NCBI GenBank assembly: GCA_036852015.1
Contig: JAANDG010000137.1
Span: forward strand, 1 to 64,000
Direction of reading: 5' to 3'
Length of the DNA stretch: 64,000 nt
DNA from: Pelodera strongyloides
Lineage: Eukaryota > Nematoda > Chromadorea > Rhabditida > Rhabditidae
The translations under genes were made by a program, and so were the position numbers. The notes beneath the pieces are model-generated. The model searched no databases, was not told where the DNA came from, and saw only the letters and a program-made list of their open reading frames with translations. Shown piece after piece: positions 1 to 13,000 of this stretch (the first letter of the stretch is position 1; the number at the start of each line of letters is the position of its first letter).

Positions 1-1047
1 TACTGTTGCTAATTTACCACCTTTGGAAATCATGCGCTGCGCTTTGGAAACCTTTGGAAAAGAACTCATGCGCTAGCTATACGTAGGTAATAATATTACG
101 ATTATCATTATAATAATACTACAATACTACGAATATAATAATCAACTCAGTTATCATGTTTCCGTTCGTATGTTCGTTTTTAACCTTCATCCTCGTATGC
201 ACACCCTTTGGTGTATTTAATAAATAAATAAACATTTCACTGATCATGAGTGAATCCCGCGAAATATAGGCAACCACCAATTAAAAGTATTTATAGTAAA
301 ACTAATAAAAAAAATTATGCTGTATTGATTTTTCTACTAGTTTCTAATGTTCAACGAACAATGATCCAAACACACAAAATAATGATTAATAATAATTTAT
401 TATATGTAAAATTCAAATTCAATAACAGAAAAAGGATTCCAAATAAAACAAATACCCGGATCAAAACTTAAAAAAATATCCACCAAATAAAAGGAAACGC
501 TATTAAAGAAAAGAAAAACATGAATTAATAAAACTAAGGCCGAATCAAAGTTATCAACAAAAATGAAGCACAACAAACTACATACAATATGGGGGAGAAA
601 AAAAAAGTTACAGGAAACCAAAAGTTTACCACCGAGCTGACAAAAACGTAAAATAAAACAAACACAAACTGTATTATTCTTAAAACACAACTCGTCCCTT
701 ATAAGCATCAATATTCTGAAGTTAGAATTTTTAAACAATTTGGAAAGATGCCAAAAAATTTGCAGACACAAAACAACCAGAATCTACGAATACGACCCCG
801 AGATCGGCCGATATCCCAAAAGTTCCAATAAAACTACAGTATTCTTAAGTCAACTACACTACGCTTAAGACTACGGTACACTACAGTACACCACTAATCA
901 ATCATTAGTAAAAAGAGCCGAGGATGAATATAGTGCCAAAATTGTATAGGATATTAGAACGTAGAAAACAAAGGTTGAAACGGAAATAAATATTATGAAT
1001 AGACATAGAAACAAGCTTCTCGTGAACGCATACTACTACAGTAGTTC
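1..1047. other. Non-coding flank downstream of the RBM12-like gene
   Basis: AT-rich sequence after the RBM12-like stop codon. I see no exon with plausible codon content and splice sites. The first part probably holds the 3' UTR. Open frames here are short and low in complexity. Confidence 0.5.
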
Positions 1048-4000
1048 TTAAAACTTGGCCACAGTTACCGTAACTTTGTGTCCGCTGAGTACTTTTCCAT
1101 TAAGCGCTGCGGCTGCCTTGTTTGCTTGCTGAAAGAATGGAAACTATTGATATAAAATACAACAACCGATTGTGAGATAGACAACTTCTCAGAAGAATAC
1201 TGCTTTCCCGAGACACTTATTGTGCGTATGAAACATTATGATACATCCTATTGTACAATCTAACACTATAACCTATTACCGTACTCCGAACTCTGATTAT
1301 CTCTCTACCTCTGTGCTCTCCATCGCTAGCATACAGTCTCCAGTCATCTTGTGTTCACTGTCCATCCTCATACGCACCGTGTCTGGTTTGATTGAAAACC
1401 CGTCAAAGAACTGCACCACATCCTCGAGTGTGGACTATAAACAACATGAATATGAATGCATAAAAAGGAAAAAGAAACTATGTCTCGAAAGAAAAGTAAC
1501 CTTACGCGTGCGAATCTGCTAACCAATGCAACGTTACGTGATCTTCAAAACGAACGTTATGTTACTCAACGGACTCGAACCCGCGCACCTATTCAACGGT
1601 TACGGTACTTTATAGAATTATCAACTTGCCCAAGTAACCTAGTTTAGACTGATCATACTATACCATGGAAATCTACAGTACGAAAACAATACTATTCATA
1701 AAAAGCTACCGTAGTCGGGAATCCAGTGCATGATAGAATAGTACCACTTGGTCCAAGGCGGGATGCTTCCTCAGAGTCGACGTCAATATTCTAAAACATT
1801 CAAACCGTTGAAAACCAAATAAATGACTTTCTTAAATACTCATTAGAACAAGGCAATTACATAATTGTGACAATTGCTTGACTTGGCCCTAATTACCCTA
1901 ACTGTAAGAATGGAGGCAACACTCTCTTGTCACATAACAGACATTGCCAATCTACAGAAGTAAAAAGTGTTGAGAAAGCCTGCAGCATACTACATCAGCG
2001 CCCACTCAACAAACCATACCCTCAGCGTGACATAGAACAACAGAACCGAACACAATTTGCACAAAATTAACAAACTGAATGCGCACAGAACCACGTGCGA
2101 TATCGCTTTAAACAGTTCACCTACCGCATTATTCTCTGCTGCAAGTGCTTGCTTCATCGCTCGCAACTGCATGTCTTGCTCTGCTTCTTGTAACGTCATC
2201 AGACCCAACGTTGCCTGAAAACACAGATTTTCGAACAAAAATATTACGTGAAAATATCAATTTTAAGGACCTGTGCTGCTCCTGTGCTGAGAAATTTTCA
2301 CCATAATGAATTTACTCGTGACCCCGTTCTCTAAATGTCTCAACCCTGGGTGTTCAATGACAATTAACATACCGGCAACTTAGCAAAGTTACTTTGCAAG
2401 CAAGATCTAAGACTAAGACTGTAATAGTTAGTAAATAAACAATATTTATAAACGTTAAAACTACGATAAATTCCGTAACGCGTACCTTGTGTCCTCTTAT
2501 CACGTGATGTGGAGTTTGCATGATCGCAACTGCCTACAACGATAACTTTTAACAGATTTACCAAAAACGGTCCCGTTTCCGGAAGTAAGCCTACCGCTTG
2601 ACACGCGTGTCATTGCTAGATAGAAAACGGGGAAAACCACTTGGCGACGGTTCTCGGTTCTTCTATGGGCTAAAACCGTCAATAACTGGTCGCCAACCGG
2701 GGCACGGACCACACAATATGGTAAAAGCCATTTGGAGACCGGCCACTGACGGTTTTTCAGTGGTCAATGAATTATTCGAGTGCACGATTCAAACTACGAC
2801 TTAGCCTTTGCTCATCACCACTACAACACATTCATTTTCATTCATAGAACCAATGAAACATTCGACTGTGAAAGAAGGGAACAATTACAAGAAACACTAA
2901 GGGGCGCACAGTTTATTTATTCTATTAATAATAAAAGACGCTAGGGAATGAATAAACAAATTGAAAATGTTACCTGAACTGGGTTGCCCACATCGACATA
3001 AACAGTGCCATCGACGGCGCGTTTCATTCTGGACGTCTAAAACAAATAGAGTGTTCGATAGAGTAGGCTAATTAGGAAAGACCGGCACATTACTAAGTTC
3101 AGGTTAACAAGTATGTGAACGTACAGAAGGTACGAACCTTCTTAGTAATGTACTAAACGGTCTTTTATCGGTAGCGTGTTCATCAGTTTATAATACCTTA
3201 CATACTGCTCAATATATCCTGCTTAAAAACAGTCTACTCTCATTCAAAATCCAAGGACGTACCATTGTTGGTGGAAGGTGTAGACATTTGCATACATGAA
3301 TAGGCAGTATTGATTGGGGCAAGTTACCCAACATGATTACGGTAGGAGGCGGAGCAACACACGGTTCCTCTGAAAACGAAGCTCGTTTATACTGAATGAA
3401 AACTATTATGCTTACGGAAATTTAGATCAAATTACTTCGTTATAAGAAGGAATGGGTCGCTCATATCCATCAACAGAAAGTTAAAACGTAGCCCAGAAGC
3501 CGTATTCACCACTCCGTTTACCCCAGGAGAAAAGTGTCTCTCGGAGAAAATTTACCCGCGAGTGGTGAAAACGGCCTCTGATGTAGTTCAAAAAAGTCTG
3601 ATAAATCAAGACGATCCAAACATTCCACAGTACATAACTTAAAACCCGTTCTAATTAATGATGCCAAGAAAAAATTAAACCTACCAAGATGGGGTACCTT
3701 TCCACCAACTCCCGGAGGCGGTAACAACGATCGTTTCCCAAGAGCAGCGGGCACACCGCCGCCACGGGGAGCTGAACAGACAAGCTATTACTTCAAAACC
3801 AGATAACAGAAAACAGAAAACATAACAGTGACCGTATCCACAAAGTTTGGAGCAACCTATCAAGTACCGTACTCCAGACCTTGTGAGTACGGCTATTTGT
3901 TCGAGGGCTACAGTACCCCATAACAGTCCGGTAAGAAGGAGGAGAACTCACCCATTCCTCCGCCTCGAAGTCTGGGACCGCCCCTTCCTCCTCTCCCTCC

Positions 4001-7000
4001 TCGCCTCCCTGCGACTCCTTGGGGTGGTATTCCATGGGGAGGTTCCAGGAGATCTTCCACTGGCCGGGTCGAACCGTTTATATGACCAGCCGGACCGGAG
4101 TAGACAGGCGTACTGTAATTTTGAATAATGATTATCAGATTACAGATTACACGCTACATATTACTGTAGGGCTACTTGCCCCTCCCAAAGGGCTCGCAAA
4201 ACACTCTCTCAAGCAGCGATTCTGTACAAACACATCCCCAAGTAATGTAAGCAAGGCCTATTCTCTTTTCTGTCCCGGAAACACAGTCCAGAATACGCTT
4301 CACAAACCACGTGTATTATCGCTATAAAATGCAATTCTAACCTGAAAGCCCCAAAACTGGTCGGCGGTGGGGGCCCCGTTCGGTTCAACAATCGCAACTG
4401 TTCCTGTACTTCCATCTGCAGATTGTACTCCTCAGTCCGTTTCATTCCGAATCGATCCGGTATACTCAGGTACTCATCGGCCAATTTGCTGCCGATCTTA
4501 CGAGCCCTAAACTTTTACTCTAATTACTCTAATTTCTAATTACGCTAATTAGATTATTATTCGGTTCTGGAACCTCTTGCTGTTCTGAGAAACTCCTCTC
4601 AAAACTCCAAGATCACAGACTGGCGCAAACATTTAACACTGCTGCCTCCAAAAATCTCATGATGAACAAAGTATAGATACATTCCACCACTAATTGGAAA
4701 TATAAAGTGGATCATGGCATCAACATTATTCCTTGTCGATTACGGTTACGGTATAATTACGGTAGAAACAGTCCCTCTCACCCACCTAACTCTCCGCCCT
4801 CCCATCATAGACGAGTCCTTCTTCTTCAATACCGTATCCCGGTTGGCCTCGGTATAGAATTCGCAAACCCAACGATCTGACGCATTCCCGTCTTCGTAAG
4901 CGGTTCGTTTGGCAAACTTTGCAGGCATCTCCAGCCACCTGGAAAGGGGATATTCCAAAAACGGAAGACCATCCCAGTACTTATACAACAACAATCCTTC
5001 GAACCAAATACAGTAAAACACTCAGAAGTCTTCCCATGATGGAACCTCTGCGGAAAGGCGTGAACACCTTATTATATAATATACCAACGCTAAATAAAGA
5101 TCTTGGAATCTTACAGTAAGAAAAGAAAACACTCACTCCAATACTTCAAAGTCCTTGCACTTGAATGGCACATTATTCAACTGAAGCAGGAAACGGTTCG
5201 GATCGTCGTCGGGGTGCGGTTTCGCAGGCGACGGAGATCGCGAGTCGCAGCGACGATGCTTCAGCGGCGAGCGACTGCGGCGACGACGCTCGTGCGAGCG
5301 ACTCCTTCTGAAGCGACGCAAGTCAATATATGTCAGATTCTACGTTATACCTGTATTCCACTCCCAACAACATTTCATGGCACATGCGCGACGTGTATTA
5401 GATACGGAGGTAGAACTGTACTTCAGCTTCTTGGCAACCCTTGGGGGCTACACAATCATGCACATTACAAACCTTCGCCGATCCTCGCCGTGATCCCTCT
5501 CCTTTCCGTCGCGGCGATGCCGCTGCGACGGGGAACGTCGACCGGAGCGACGACGCGGCGATCGCGATCTACAATGAGATATGATGTACTACTGGCCATG
5601 GAAGGTGACACAAATAAACACCCAGGAGGATGAGAAACTAATATACTAATATCCTGAAACATGTTGAAAAAACGCAAACCTGGATCTCTTAGTAGGTACG
5701 GCCGGTTTGGCAGGTGGTCCATCCACAGCTTCATCAAATATTTTCTCGGTCGACCTTCGTATTCTAAACAGGGAGTTGTTCTGAATATTGAATAAACTAT
5801 AAATGAGGGAAAGTGAAGCGCGAACCAAACGATGTGAGTTCTACGCCGAGTGAAAGAAACACACTTGATTCCCAGTTCTCCATCCCTCGCTAGGGTAGCT
5901 TCAGCATCCAGAGCGTTCTCGAACCGAACCAGACTATGTAAATGCAGCCCTGAAGAAAAGGATAACTATAATTGTGCCGCGCGGCGAAAACGGTGCCATT
6001 AGGGCATATCAGGTTAAAAAAGCGGGCAGCAGATTCAAAAGTCCTGACTAATCAGAGCTTCTAAAAACGACAATCAAACAACCTAACTACCGTAATCTCA
6101 TCAAACAACAAACAAGTACCCACCGTGTCTGTCATAGACCACTTTCACAGAGGAGAGCTTCAGTGGTACAGAAGGTTTAAGCCAGTCCTCCAGTACTGCT
6201 GGGCGGAGCATATCGACCGGTAGACGGGACAACTCAAGATACCGTCGACCTCCCTCAGGCGCCATACGAGGCTGGTGTCTGGAAAATGACATATAGATAT
6301 TGATTGGTTGATCAAAACATTGATAATGAAATTGGGTATCAGCTCATTAGTGATAGGGTCGTTCACATTTTCGTGACATTCTCTCAAATGATAAGGTCGC
6401 AATACAAATTCTGTACAGCGTGATAACTAATTGAAAAAGATCAAGTTAACACAATGGGAGCGCTAATTTATATAGAACAAAACTCACCCATTCAGATGTG
6501 GCGCAGCAAATGGTGCTCCAAGGATGTTGCTTGGTGGCGGGAGGACCACATTCGGACCCTGACCGCTGCCGGGTGCAAATCCTGAGTCGAACACCGGTGT
6601 GGGCATAGCTGCTGGCCCGGGTGGGAAACCGTTGCGAGGGAGCGGTCCTCTCAGTCCTCCGGGACCCGGAATGGCCGGCGGGGGTAGTATTGTGGAGAAC
6701 AACGACTTCGGACTATCACTGTAATCAACAAAAATTTAAAATTAGTGTTTAAATTACCACTAAAATGTTAAATGTGTTGTAATTTGGTAAGATCAATCAT
6801 AACTGAATTGCTAAACATGAAACGTCAGTAACTATAACACGTTGCGTGCCGTCTAGGTTGACCTAGGTCCCAGCTAACCTCAGCTAACCTGTAAAGTGTA
6901 TCCAGAGGAGACACCTGAGACAAAAAAGGAGCTTACCCAGGGTGTGTCGGAACTGGTTCCTTCTGTTGTGGCTGAAAGCCTGGGGGCCATATTAGACCGC

Positions 7001-10000
7001 CCGGACCAGTCGGGGGCATAGACGGAGGCCCGGTTGCAGGCCCAGTGGGTGCAGCAGCGGGGGTCTAGAAATATGTCATTAGCATGTAATTACTTGGCAG
7101 TACCTAAGCAACCAACTGATTTACTTACATACTTAACTGCTGCAAACCCCAAAACTGGCAATACTCAAAACCACAGAAAAAAGATACCTCATGTTTGGGT
7201 CGCTTCCAAGACTCCCCAAGGTGAGTTGGTGCGGGAGCCCCTCCCAGTGTCGGGGTTGGGAGCATTCCTCCCATACCTCCTTGTGGTCCCCGGGGTGGTG
7301 TTCCCGTTACAGCTCCTGTAGGCGTCATCGAAGAAGTGTGATTACGATCAGGATGTCCTCTGAAAAAGAATAAATTACATATGAACTCTCATAATGCCGT
7401 AGGGTTACCCGCCTTAGTAAACCCTTAGCGGAACCCGCCACAGCTACACATGCTTCTCGATTCTCGCACTCCTAATTGTTTACTAAAAACTGATCACCAC
7501 ACAGGAAAGTGAAAACCCCGATTATTTGCAAAAAACCCCGATTTCGCCCCGATCAAGGCCCGATTTTTGAGAGACTTGATCGGGGCGACGTCGCGGTTCT
7601 TGGTTTCCCATGAAAGCCACCAAATGGCAACAACTGACCGGTGTGGCGAGGGCTTATTATTAGGCACGTGGTCCAATTTCACATGTGTGGTTGGAGGTCC
7701 TCGGTGATCTATAACAATCTACCTCAATTTGACGATGAATAACTACTTCGATACATAAAACTGAAAAAGTAATTCAATAAAGAACACAGCAGGTATGGGT
7801 AGAAGTACTACGCAGAACTAGCGGGTTTATTTATTATTCGTCTCTGCATTTGCCCCTTTCGCTCAACTAACACTGGAGGTTTGGGAGACAACTCCCAGCT
7901 TCGCGCATAAAACTACAGTAGTCAGAACTCACCGGGTGCCCCGTTCACGGAAGCTCCATTCATCGAAGTTTGATTGGTGGGTGGTGGTACAGTATGATTC
8001 TGCTCTCGATTAAAGAAGAATCCACCGGCATCCGCTCCACGATTTGGTGCAGGTTGCTGAATACACAAATTAAGGAAGGCGTACCCAAGCACCCCATTCA
8101 CTCCATATGATAAAGCCAATTCCGAATTCCGACACAAGATGGAACACAATTTGCGTATGTTAAATGCCGCACCGCTTTAGTCTCTCATTTACACTTTCAA
8201 GTGCTGTGTGCAAATAATAAACTAAAGAAACAGAGTTCCTAGAAATCAAAGAATACCAGAAACATGAAATTAGCATACTAAATACTCACTTGCAAAAGAG
8301 GTTGCGGAGCTCCAGCTCCTCTAGGCGGTTGAGCATGAGCAGCATGTGGAGCTGCTTGCGATGTCTGTGGCTGTGCCCGTGGTGGTTCTCTGTTTAGAGG
8401 AGCATTGCCTCCCCTATACGAATCCCGTGCTTGTGGATACTCTTTCTCCAACAAACGCTCCGGCGGTCCTTGTTTACTTCCATACGACGGTGGAGCATGA
8501 GACTGCGACTCTCGAGCACCATATCCATGCCTAAAATGACTAACTTAAGCTGATCGCTCTACACAATTTATGTGATATTTAAATTTATATGAACAAAAGT
8601 AGTCCATAAAGAATCAAAAACGCAGACCACAAGCTTATGAAGTGCCAAAGGCTAATGTAAGTGCGATCACAAGTAATTCAAGATTAACAAGTCTAAGTTT
8701 ACGTGCCTAAGCTTAACTTTACCAAAAAAACATACCTCTGACTTGTGTTCGGTCCCGATTGATCAAACTGTGCCGAGTATCCACCATTACCGCGAGTAGG
8801 TCCGGAATTGTCATAGGCTGCTACAAATAGGATCAATATCTGCCATTCGACACAGTTAAAATAAACCACTCAATGAAACATATACAAACATTCCGTCGGA
8901 TGGTAGGATCTCACTCATAAATAATAAAACTAGGTAATAAACCCAAACTTCTTGGGCAACATCGCACAAACATGCCACTGTTGAACACATACGCGCCTCT
9001 ATTTGGCTTGCTGCCAATAGATATACGGTAATGGTTCAAATAATCAATAATGTTTACACGTGAACTTCAATGACTCACCCCTCAATCTATCATCGACAGG
9101 CGTGGGATCCTTTGAGTGGGCCGGGTGGGCGGTGGGTGGTTTGACCGAATGTTGCGATCCCCCATTCCTCGTACTGTATGACGTCGCACTAGATGACGTC
9201 GTGGGTGGTCCGCCTATAAAGTTGACGATATGATCCGACCAAACGGTATATGGAGCCAAATCAAAGACCACTCAGGGTTGTACTCCTAGTTCCACATCCA
9301 CCCTATATCGAATATAGAATTCGAGTCAAACTGTCGTGTGTCGCAGTGAACCACGAACATCAAATTACCACAAATATCCAACAATCAGTAAAGCGAAATT
9401 TCAATAATTAAAGTAAAGCTACCATTAAAATGATCTCTCTGTGTGCGCCCGAAAGTGCCAGCCCCATGATCGGAAGGTGTGCGGGTTGCGGGCACGGCAG
9501 GTGAAGAGTGCGCCGCTTTGTCGCCAGAAGTTTGCGCGGGGTGCGCGTGAGGTATGAGCGTTCGACGGTGTGTCTGCGGTGGGGTATTCTCCGCCTAAAA
9601 TGTGTACGCGAATGTACGATACTACAGAGTATAAACTGATTGCATAAACTACAAGCTACAACCAAGTGAGAAATAAAACTACAGTATGACACAAACCTCA
9701 GAGAACAATTAAATGACATAACGTACAGACTACAGACTACAATTTTCATCTCATAAATTACAAAAAATGTAAATATACATACCTCAATCTGCTCATAGGT
9801 ATGTTTTGCTTGGGTGGGTCCGTTCTTTGTTATCACATGATATTGGCTCGTTTGCGGCGGGCGATACGCGTTCGCGGACGAAAAATGTACGGTAGGGGGC
9901 GGGCCCACAGGCCCGTTCCTCGGATTGAACCTTTCCTGAGTGGCAGGGACCGAGTATACCGGAGCGGAACTCCCACCTTGTTGCTCTATAATAAGCAGTT

Positions 10001-13000
10001 TAATAATACGGGTACTGTAGCTGACGTCACGATATGTATAATGTTTCACACACTGTTACAGATATACTACAACGTCGCGTGTTCAAAACAATTACTAGAC
10101 CCTCATAAGTAAATCGTCAATGGCAAGCCACACTAAAATGTTCGCAGTAATTACACATTACAGAGACAGACAAGTAATTTCAAACACGCCACAAGTACCG
10201 TAATCATTCCAGATGTATTTTCTACTCCAAACTCCAAAAGTCACTAGTCTCCTTCAACTTTAGAACCTCCGATTGGCTTACGTACAAACGCGCAATTATC
10301 AATCACCCCAAACTTCCATAATATAAACAATGGAAACGTCGCGCCGTTTACGCAGTACTTTACACATCACAAACAATACGAATTTTTCAATTCCATGTGA
10401 GCCAAGCAATCAATATCCCCATCCAATAACATATACATATTACCTTGATACAAGGTTTGCGTGGGATGTCTCACATATGCAGGTTCATATCCGCTATGTT
10501 GAAAAGCGGGCGTGGCAACGGGAGGCGGAGCCTGTGGAGTGGGTGTGGCCTGTGGAGTGGGCGTGCCCTCGGAAGCAGGGGGCGTGGCGTCGATTCCCAC
10601 GGCCGCCCGCGCTCTTGAGATCACTTCATTCATTTGAGACCGAGACGAGAACAATAAGCGAACCTAGAAGATGGCAACATTCCAGAAAGAGTTACAGTAT
10701 ACCCTAATTATACAATTACAAATTTGTTACCTGCCTAATATACAAAAAAACAGAGCCCATTTTTACGAGGAAATCGGCCACCGGTTTTCCCGGCAGTGCC
10801 TTTCGCTATATTTCAATGTGGTTTACTCATATTGAATATCAATGTGACATCTACACAATTCAGGATTTTAATTAAAGAAATTATGACGTTGTACCAATTT
10901 ATGACGTTGAAATATTTCAGTGTAAATTATTGGCTGGATCGCCTTTATATCCCATGACTGATTATTATTTATTATTGTACAGAACTTCCATTTATTCACA
11001 TATTTTATGTTAGCAACATCCCCAATCTTTTACTTTTCTACTTTTCGAGTAACTACCAATGTGCCAACAATTAATGGGGTTTCCCGTATGCTGAAAATTT
11101 ACAGTATTTTGGAACTACACGAGAATATTTTTTTTATTTTTCATGTTATATATGCAAGTTTCGTGTTGAAATACGGTAGTATTGACAGAATCACACAGAA
11201 TTTTTGGGATACTTGGAAATTCCATAAAACTTGTATGAAAATGTGCAGAGACAAACGTAACATGTACAGTTTTGTGCACGATCCAAAGTGCGGCATGTTG
11301 AGTCACGTATTCAAAACAATTCCCCTTCCATAAAGGTGACTCAAAATTTTCGGAAAGTTTCGGAAGAAATTATTGTAACTGACTAAACTTTTGCTGACTA
11401 AACTTATTTTAATACATTAGCTTTTCTAGTCTCAAATTACACTACACGTTTTCACGAATGTGTCGTTTTGAGTAAACGAGAACATAAGGATGAAAAGAGG
11501 CAATGATTCAAATGCAAGAAATGCTTTCACCAAATAACTTCCAGAAAACCACTCAGTATATAGCTAATTATTAGCTGTACTAGATAATATGCTCACGGCA
11601 AGTAAATTTATAACTGCTCGCATTATGAAAGCTCCAGAATAATTAGTGCTTACGAGTTGCATACAACGAAGGAAAAGTCGCCCATTTCTTTAGTCTTACT
11701 ACGGTGTGGAGGAGATTCACGAGCCGATTTTTGTACACTTAATAAAATTCACCAATCAAGCTAAGTTTGCGTCAACTATCAGTGACCTTGTTTCAGGATC
11801 CACATGCGATGTGCTTTTTTGGCTTTATTCAATGAATAAAGAGCTCCGACGCACGCCATATACTGTTGAAACTCCGCGCACAAAAAGAGGGGCTGGCACA
11901 GAAAAAATGAGGGTTTTAGGGGAAGCCCCTTTTTGTGCGCTGCGCTGACGCCGAGTCTAACTTTGTAATAAGTTTAAGTGGCATCAGATACGAAGGCAGG
12001 AAAGTTGTAATGAAACTCGAGTGAAGCACGGCAAGAAAATGGCCGCGGGCGAGAACCTGGACCAACCCCTAAAATTCGATGCAAAATCAGATGAAGAGGT
12101 GCGCGGCAAACTCGCCATATCGTCGCGAGGCCGTCGAATGTTTCTTGCGACGACCTGGCGATGATATGGCGCGGCGAAAGCATGGCGCAGATTCAGAATT
12201 CAGAGAGCAGCTGCCAGCTGGAGGCTGCTTAGGTTTAATCAATTATCTGTACATCACGAAACACGACAAAAACATAATAAGATACTTGGTCCACAACTTT
12301 CAGGCCAACGACACGGTATAGTTGGTCATCGCGAAAGCATTTGACATGTTTAAAAAATCATTACAGACTCAAGGAGGAGGAAGTGAACATGTGAAAGTGA
12401 ACGCCTTTTTCATGTATAAGCTGAGTTTTGCATCGCTCATTCCCTATTTCAGATACAAATATTACAATAACTTTTCAGAGACATAAATATCAGAGCCTAC
12501 GTATTTTATGATCCCACGAAACCTAATCTTTAAACTAAGGTAGTAGATCTCAGTACATACATTAATTGTTAACTAATACGAAGGCAAGCATTGAAATTCT
12601 CCGCAACGGGTTTTAGAACAAGTACTCCGCAGTGTTGTAAATGCTTCCAAAGGACTAAACGATTTGGTGAAAACGTCTGAGACTATGAGTCTGTGTATTA
12701 CGAACACAACCGTGAAAACCCATTACTGCATATCGTTTGTGAATTGTGGCCTGGTGACAGCCATCGGCTATGTTCGAGTAACACGCCATACAAATTTGCT
12801 TATTTTGCTAGCAGACACTGTCTTGTTTTGTTCGCGCGTAGGTGGTAAATTTCGCCCTTTTTCAGTGTAACTAAATTTGGTTTCTGGAGCATCTGAGCGT
12901 CATTCGACTTCTGGCTGTCACCAATATACAAATACCGCAGTAACCTAATAGTCCTTACAGATTCGGTGTTCCAGAAACAAAATACTGTTCAAAAGAACGG

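Noticed and set aside
5103..5633. 176-codon plus-strand Arg/Thr-rich frame
   Set aside because: A shadow of two RBM12-like RS exons (5,137-5,307 and 5,473-5,568) with the intron read through.
12010..12240. GC-rich stretch that looked like a coding exon in RBM12-like intron 1
   Set aside because: Frames on both strands are broken, and splicing exon 1 straight to 10,663 already gives the conserved RRM1 end.
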